DNA of 64,000 nt. Origin: Chryseobacterium sp. Leaf404. GTDB taxonomy: Bacteria > Bacteroidota > Bacteroidia > Flavobacteriales > Weeksellaceae. This document shows, one piece after another, positions 59,687 to 64,000 of the stretch. The number at the start of each line of letters is the position of its first letter. The first letter of the stretch is position 1. The stretch spans positions 1 through 64,000 of the forward strand of contig NZ_LMQM01000012.1 in the NCBI RefSeq assembly GCF_001424145.1, written 5' to 3'. The notes below the pieces were generated by a model. The model did not search any database, was not told the DNA's origin, and was given only the letters and a program-made list of their open reading frames with translations. The position numbers and the translations under genes are program-made.

Positions 59687-61300
59687 TTACTCTGAACTTT
59701 TACTGACTCTGAAAAAATCAACATCCACAAAACCGCCTGTACTTTTCGTTGCATAATTAAATATCGCAAATTTTGAACCCATAAAAAATCTTCTGTAATC
59801 GAAAATCATTTTATACCCTTTTTCCATAACTGTCCAGTTTTTCTGGTCGGTGCTGTAAGAAAAATCTGCCAGGTCTTTTCCAAGGTTAAAATCAGCTTCA
59901 ATGCGGAGATAAATTTTATCTGAAGTTAAAGGAATACGTTTTTTCTCTTCCTTTTTAACCCCCAAAATGGCTTTTGTTTTATTATCAAGACTAACTTCAT
60001 TGGTAGAAAAAGTCAAAAATTTCTGATTGCCTTCTTTTATAACCGATAATAACCCTGAATCTCCATTAAATGCACTGAAACCCGTAACATCGCCATCTTT
60101 CATTCCTTTTAAATCTAAAGCAACAACGGCACTTGATTTCGGACCTTCCATTCTTTGTGTCAATGTATTCGGAGCGGCGTAAAGATTGTCTACAATTCTA
60201 TATGTTTTCAGTCTTAAAAATCCTTTTCTGTCGGACAAAGACCAGGCTTCATTCACAGGATTATGATTCCATTGCCACTGGATTTTCAATTTTTTATCTG
60301 AGAACTCGTCACTTTCCACGATGTTATTTTTCGGTTTAAACGGAGGAAGCGGAACTTCGCCATTCAAAGGAACTCTTCCGTTATCTCCCAAAACAGGCCA
60401 GTCATTTTCCCATTTTACAGGAATAAGAATCGGAACACGCCCTACTCCGCCTCTATCCTGAAAAATCAGTGAATACCAATTGCCGTTTTTATCATCAATC
60501 AAAGCACCCTGTCCGGCGTAAGAAAATCCTAAAAAGTTGTCTTCCAGAATGACTTTCTTCTCGTAAGGTCCGGTCACTTTATCAGCTCTGTAAACTTCCT
60601 GACGACGTTTTCCACCTCTTGGCCAGGAAATCATCATCATATAATATTTCCCGTTTCTTTTAATGATCTGATTGCCTTCCAGAAGTCCGGTTTCCGAAGA
60701 ATCTTTTTCAAAAACTACAGTTCCATCGGGATTTCCGATGACTTCTTTAAAATCAGGACTTAATTCAAAAACTTTGTTGGAGGTGAAAACATAAATCCTG
60801 TCGTCATCATCAAAAAGCAGCGAAGCATCGTGAAAATGTCGGGTTCTGGTAATCAGTTTCCAGTTTCCTTTTTCGGGATTGTCCGTTACGTAGAAATAGG
60901 ATTTGAAAGGCTCGTCATTCGGGGAAAATAAAACATAATATTTTCCTTTGTGATAGCGGATTGATGAAGCCCATTGTCCGCGACCATAAACCGTTCCATT
61001 CAGCAAATCATATTTGGAATTGTCATTCAATGTATTAAAAACGTAGCTCGCCATTTCCCAATGCACCAAATCTTTGGAATGCATTACCGGAGCGCCCGGC
61101 ATCAGGTGCATTGTGGTGCTTATCAAATAAAAATCATCGCCGTTTCTGGTGACCGATAAATCCGGAGCATCTGCCCAAATGATAGGATTGGTAAACACCG
61201 TAGTCTGCTGTTTCTGAGCAGGATTTACCTGAGCTGAAAGGAGATTCAGCCCGATAAATCCAAAAAGAGAAACTATATAAAATGGTTTATTAATTTTCAA
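59687..61300 (-). CDS. Exported GH43 with C-terminal beta-sandwich (copy with NPIIWADAPD)
   Basis: A 537-residue exported GH43 of the long type: propeller about residues 35-320, then a beta-sandwich to the end (FSDKKLKIQWQWNHN onward) typical of xylosidase/arabinofuranosidase subfamilies. The base Asp is in IIWADAPDLSV, the middle Asp in RHFHDASLLFDDD, and the acid Glu in GLLEGNQIIKR. It follows the other long GH43 by 215 bases that hold repeat C and a short CTTCGACAAGCTCAGTGTGA motif. Followed by structured repeat A. Confidence 0.9.
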   Translation of the reverse strand: MKINKPFYIVSLFGFIGLNLLSAQVNPAQKQQTTVFTNPIIWADAPDLSVTRNGDDFYLISTTMHLMPGAPVMHSKDLVHWEMASYVFNTLNDNSKYDLLNGTVYGRGQWASSIRYHKGKYYVLFSPNDEPFKSYFYVTDNPEKGNWKLITRTRHFHDASLLFDDDDRIYVFTSNKVFELSPDFKEVIGNPDGTVVFEKDSSETGLLEGNQIIKRNGKYYMMMISWPRGGKRRQEVYRADKVTGPYEKKVILEDNFLGFSYAGQGALIDDKNGNWYSLIFQDRGGVGRVPILIPVKWENDWPVLGDNGRVPLNGEVPLPPFKPKNNIVESDEFSDKKLKIQWQWNHNPVNEAWSLSDRKGFLRLKTYRIVDNLYAAPNTLTQRMEGPKSSAVVALDLKGMKDGDVTGFSAFNGDSGLLSVIKEGNQKFLTFSTNEVSLDNKTKAILGVKKEEKKRIPLTSDKIYLRIEADFNLGKDLADFSYSTDQKNWTVMEKGYKMIFDYRRFFMGSKFAIFNYATKSTGGFVDVDFFRVSKSSE

Positions 61301-61440
61301 AACTTTACTATTTTGATTGGTTGATTTAAATTTTAATCCAATTTTAAAAGAAATACTTCGACAAGCTCAGTGTGACAATGCTGATAATAACATTGGTTTC
61401 AAACGTTTCAAGCTCTCCTGTCAAAACCTGCATTTGTATA

Positions 61441-61507
61441 TTAGGTTTTGGCTAAGGCCAATTTGGTTATTCTTTTTATTAAATGGGCTAAAGCCCATTC
61501 CTATTGA
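61441..61507. repeat. Repeat C, copy 2
   Basis: TTGGCTAAGGCCAA (61448-61461) and AATGGGCTAAAGCCCATT (61482-61499), ending TCCTATTGAT as in copy 1 at 10061-10123. It lies eight bases from the stop codon of the GH43 gene at 61516. Confidence 0.6.
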
Positions 61508-61515
61508 TAATTTCT

Positions 61516-63234
61516 TTAATTAGGAACAATATCGTTAGACGACGTGCTGTACAAACCAATCAAGCTTCCTGTGAAACCTCCTGCAACATCGGTAGATAAG
61601 ATGTCTCCGGAAACCGGACCGCCAAGATTCTTGAATGTTTTACCATCTAAAGAGTAATTGAAGTTAAGGTCATCTTTTTCACCAACAACCTGTAATTCAA
61701 TCGTTTTTGAAAGTGAAATTTTTTCGCTTGCAATAAGTTTTGAACTTCCTTTTTCAGTTCTTTCCAGAACGATATAATAGTCTTTGTCTTTTTTGGTAAT
61801 TCCAAAAACGTAATTGAATCTTTCGCTTTGATAACAGGTGATTCCGGCTAATTCTTTTTCAGATTTCGGTTTGAAATCAAGTATTACAGAAGTTTCAAAA
61901 TCTTCGTGCTGTAATCTGTGGAATAATGCCGAAACAGGAGCCAAAGCTTTGATATTCGTTTCAAAAGGAGTAACTTTCACACCGTTTTTAGCAGTTGTGA
62001 TGAAGTTTTCACGAGGTCCACGCATCGCAATCCATCGTAAATCAAGATTTTTATCGGTCAGTTTATCGTTGTATGTGAAATTTCCGTTCGGGAAAAATCC
62101 GTTTTGTCCGGTCTGATTTTTTACGCCTTCCGGTAATTTTAATTTTGTTTTCATCGGAACTAAACCGTTTTCAAAAACAGGATACTTTCCGCTCCAGTCT
62201 ACAGGAAGAATGAACGTTTCTCTTCCATGATTCACACGTCCTTTTTCGTTGGGACGAATGGCCAGAAATACACCATAATATTTTCCATCAGGCGTTTCCA
62301 CCAAATCGGCGTGACCAGCCCAATCTACTTTGTCCTTTCTGTCTTTCGGGAAATATCTTTGAGTTAAAATAGGATTATTTTTTGCAGGAACAAACGGACC
62401 TTTGGGAGAATCTGACATAAAAATAACTTCGCTGTGATTACCGCCAGTTCCGCCTTCTGCACACATCAGAAAATATTTTCCGTTCTTTTTATATAAGTGC
62501 GGACCTTCTATCCAGATTGGTTTTTGAGAAAGATCGACACCGCCATTCACAATAATCTTATCCGAACCGGCAACAACCTGATCTTTTTCCAAATCATAAT
62601 CCCACATTTTGATCACACGATGACCGTTGTACTGCTCAGTTCCTTTTGGTGGCGCATCATTGTGAACGATATAGGCTTTACCGTCATCATCAAAGAAAAT
62701 TGCAGGATCGATACCGTCAAAATTCAGTTTCTGGACTTCGCTCCAGCCTTTTGCAGGATCTTTTGTTTTCACGACCATATTACCGATTCCTCCAGCAATC
62801 TGTGTGGTGATCATGTAAAAAGTGTCGTTGAATTTGTTGTATTTGATATCCGGTGCATAGATTCCCTGCGAAACACCGCCTTTTTCCACTTTAAGCTGAG
62901 AAGGTCTGTCGAGAACGTGACCAACTTGTTTCCAGTTGACCAAATCTTTGGAAGTAAAAATCGGAACTCCGGGAAACATTGAAAATGAAGAATTGACCAA
63001 GTAGTAATCTTCTCCTTTTCTGGTAATGCTCGGATCGGGATAACAGCCCTGAAGAATTGGTGAATAAAATTCGTTCTCTTTCAGTGGATTGTTTGTGTAT
63101 ATTTTATCATTTCCACGATAGCTGAAATCTGTGAATGTCTGAGCCGCAATGCTGCCAAAGGATAATAAGGCAACAGCAGCCATCAACGTTTTTTTATTTT
63201 TTAAAAATATCGGATTCATTGTTTTCTGGTTCAT
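61516..63234 (-). CDS. Exported GH43 beta-xylosidase-type enzyme
   Basis: A 572-residue exported GH43 with signal peptide (cut near SIAAQ), propeller about residues 50-345 and a C-terminal beta-sandwich. The base Asp lies in GCYPDPSITRKGED, the middle Asp in DGIDPAIFFDDDG, and the acid Glu in WIEGPHLYKK. In-frame ATGs at 63219 and 63183 are possible alternatives to 63234. The layout is that of exo-acting xylosidases/arabinofuranosidases. It follows GH95 by a 19-base gap. Confidence 0.9.
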   Translation of the reverse strand: MNQKTMNPIFLKNKKTLMAAVALLSFGSIAAQTFTDFSYRGNDKIYTNNPLKENEFYSPILQGCYPDPSITRKGEDYYLVNSSFSMFPGVPIFTSKDLVNWKQVGHVLDRPSQLKVEKGGVSQGIYAPDIKYNKFNDTFYMITTQIAGGIGNMVVKTKDPAKGWSEVQKLNFDGIDPAIFFDDDGKAYIVHNDAPPKGTEQYNGHRVIKMWDYDLEKDQVVAGSDKIIVNGGVDLSQKPIWIEGPHLYKKNGKYFLMCAEGGTGGNHSEVIFMSDSPKGPFVPAKNNPILTQRYFPKDRKDKVDWAGHADLVETPDGKYYGVFLAIRPNEKGRVNHGRETFILPVDWSGKYPVFENGLVPMKTKLKLPEGVKNQTGQNGFFPNGNFTYNDKLTDKNLDLRWIAMRGPRENFITTAKNGVKVTPFETNIKALAPVSALFHRLQHEDFETSVILDFKPKSEKELAGITCYQSERFNYVFGITKKDKDYYIVLERTEKGSSKLIASEKISLSKTIELQVVGEKDDLNFNYSLDGKTFKNLGGPVSGDILSTDVAGGFTGSLIGLYSTSSNDIVPN

Positions 63235-63253
63235 TGTTATATTTTTTAGATTA

Positions 63254-64000
63254 TTATTTAATTTTTAATGTATAAATTTTCCCTACTTCTGTTGAAAAAT
63301 CATAGATGAATCTTTCTTTCATTTTAACCTCATTCAATTTTGCTTCTGGCGAAATTATAGGTTCTTTGATCTTCGGAATTTCAAAAAAGGAATTTTCATT
63401 AATTCCGGATGCCGGTTTTAAATTGTTTCTGCCTTTCAATATCAACTCATTAGGTGAATTAATCCTGCAGTTTCCGCCCAGATTTGATTTTATAGTCACT
63501 TCGGTTGCCTGATTATTTTTCCAAACAATACTGACCTCAAAACCTCCATAAGTTTTAAGCCTGGAAATATTACCGTTTTTCCATTCATCAGGAAGTGCAG
63601 GTAAAATGTCTATACTTCCGTTTTGTGTCTGCAAAAGCATTTCCGTGATTCCCGAAGTACAACCGAAATTTCCGTCTATCTGAAAAGGTGGATGTGCATC
63701 GAACAGATTCGGATAAGTACCTCCGTTTTCTCCCCATCCGTCATTTTCTACCAATGTCAACTGATCCTTAATTAACTTATAGGCGTGATTTCCATCGAAA
63801 AGTTTAGCCCAAAGATTAATCTTCCAGCCCATCGACCAACCTGTGGAAACGTCGCCGCGGTGTAACAAAACTGTTTTTGCAGCATCAAAAAGTTCAGGTG
63901 TTGTGACAGGATTGATTTGATTTCCCGGAAACAATCCGTACAAATGAGAAACGTGTCTGTGATTGTCTTTCGGGTTGTCCCAGTCTTCCATCCATTCCTG
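63254..64000 (-). CDS. GH95 alpha-L-fucosidase / alpha-L-galactosidase, C-terminal part
   Basis: Partial: the 5' end lies beyond the right edge, and the frame runs open to base 64000 (QEWMEDW). About 248 residues are visible, covering the end of the helical barrel (NHRHVSHLYGLFPGNQ, STGWSMGWKINLWAKL, and QIDGNFG with the catalytic-site Asp) and the C-terminal beta domain (IDILPALPDEWKNG). GH95 members remove alpha-L-fucose or alpha-L-galactose. Alpha-L-galactose caps side chains in cereal glucuronoarabinoxylan, which makes that activity attractive here. Confidence 0.9.
   Translation of the reverse strand, partial: QEWMEDWDNPKDNHRHVSHLYGLFPGNQINPVTTPELFDAAKTVLLHRGDVSTGWSMGWKINLWAKLFDGNHAYKLIKDQLTLVENDGWGENGGTYPNLFDAHPPFQIDGNFGCTSGITEMLLQTQNGSIDILPALPDEWKNGNISRLKTYGGFEVSIVWKNNQATEVTIKSNLGGNCRINSPNELILKGRNNLKPASGINENSFFEIPKIKEPIISPEAKLNEVKMKERFIYDFSTEVGKIYTLKIK

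Overview
The window is AT-rich DNA from a member of the Bacteroidota, most likely a flavobacterium close to Chryseobacterium. That placement is inferred from TAnnTTTG-type promoters, a type IX secretion C-terminal domain, flavobacterial intergenic repeats and the gene content. Apart from one regulator and one decayed transporter, every gene lies on the minus strand, so transcription runs from high to low coordinates. No rRNA, tRNA, CRISPR array or insertion sequence was found.

Layout. (1) 1-1.3 kb: relics of a two-gene ABC transporter, broken by stops, frameshifts and a lost Walker A lysine. (2) 1.6-4.9 kb: galT, galK and a Gfo/Idh/MocA oxidoreductase. (3) 5.1-7.9 kb: a split transketolase and a small transaldolase/fructose-6-phosphate aldolase. 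(4) 8-18.5 kb: a xylan-oligosaccharide locus with GH67, cytoplasmic GH43, GH10 lipoprotein, GPH-type symporter, acetylesterase and GH127. (5) 19.1-29.7 kb: an AraR-type Nudix regulator (plus strand) and an arabinose operon araB-araD-araA-galM-sodium/sugar symporter, ending in a DnaQ-like exonuclease and a cNMP/CBS/DUF294 protein. (6) 29.8-64 kb: a run of exported carbohydrate-active enzymes (GH51, GH3, GH30 with T9SS tail, two GH115, GH97, two GH31, GH27, six GH43, a double CE1 esterase and the C-terminal part of a GH95).

Together these genes describe breakdown of heavily substituted glucuronoarabinoxylan. Side-chain enzymes remove arabinose, 4-O-methylglucuronate, xylosyl, galactosyl, acetyl and feruloyl groups. 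GH10, GH30, GH3 and GH43 enzymes cut the backbone. Symporters import the products. Arabinose enters the pentose phosphate pathway through AraA/B/D with transketolase and transaldolase, and galactose through GalM/K/T. No xylA/xylB and no SusC/SusD pair are present in the window.

Two non-coding systems stand out. First, a 21-bp palindrome of form TAARTGT-N7-ACAYTTA occurs six times, in front of the transaldolase, GH127, araR, araB, GH3 and CE1 transcription units. It is the best candidate for the AraR operator and would tie the region into one arabinose regulon. Second, a roughly 80-105 nt hairpin repeat occurs six times downstream of minus-strand stop codons. Across the copies it shows compensatory changes at several paired positions, which is direct in-window evidence of a conserved structured element. 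It may be related to the flavo-1 RNA class, which could not be checked here.
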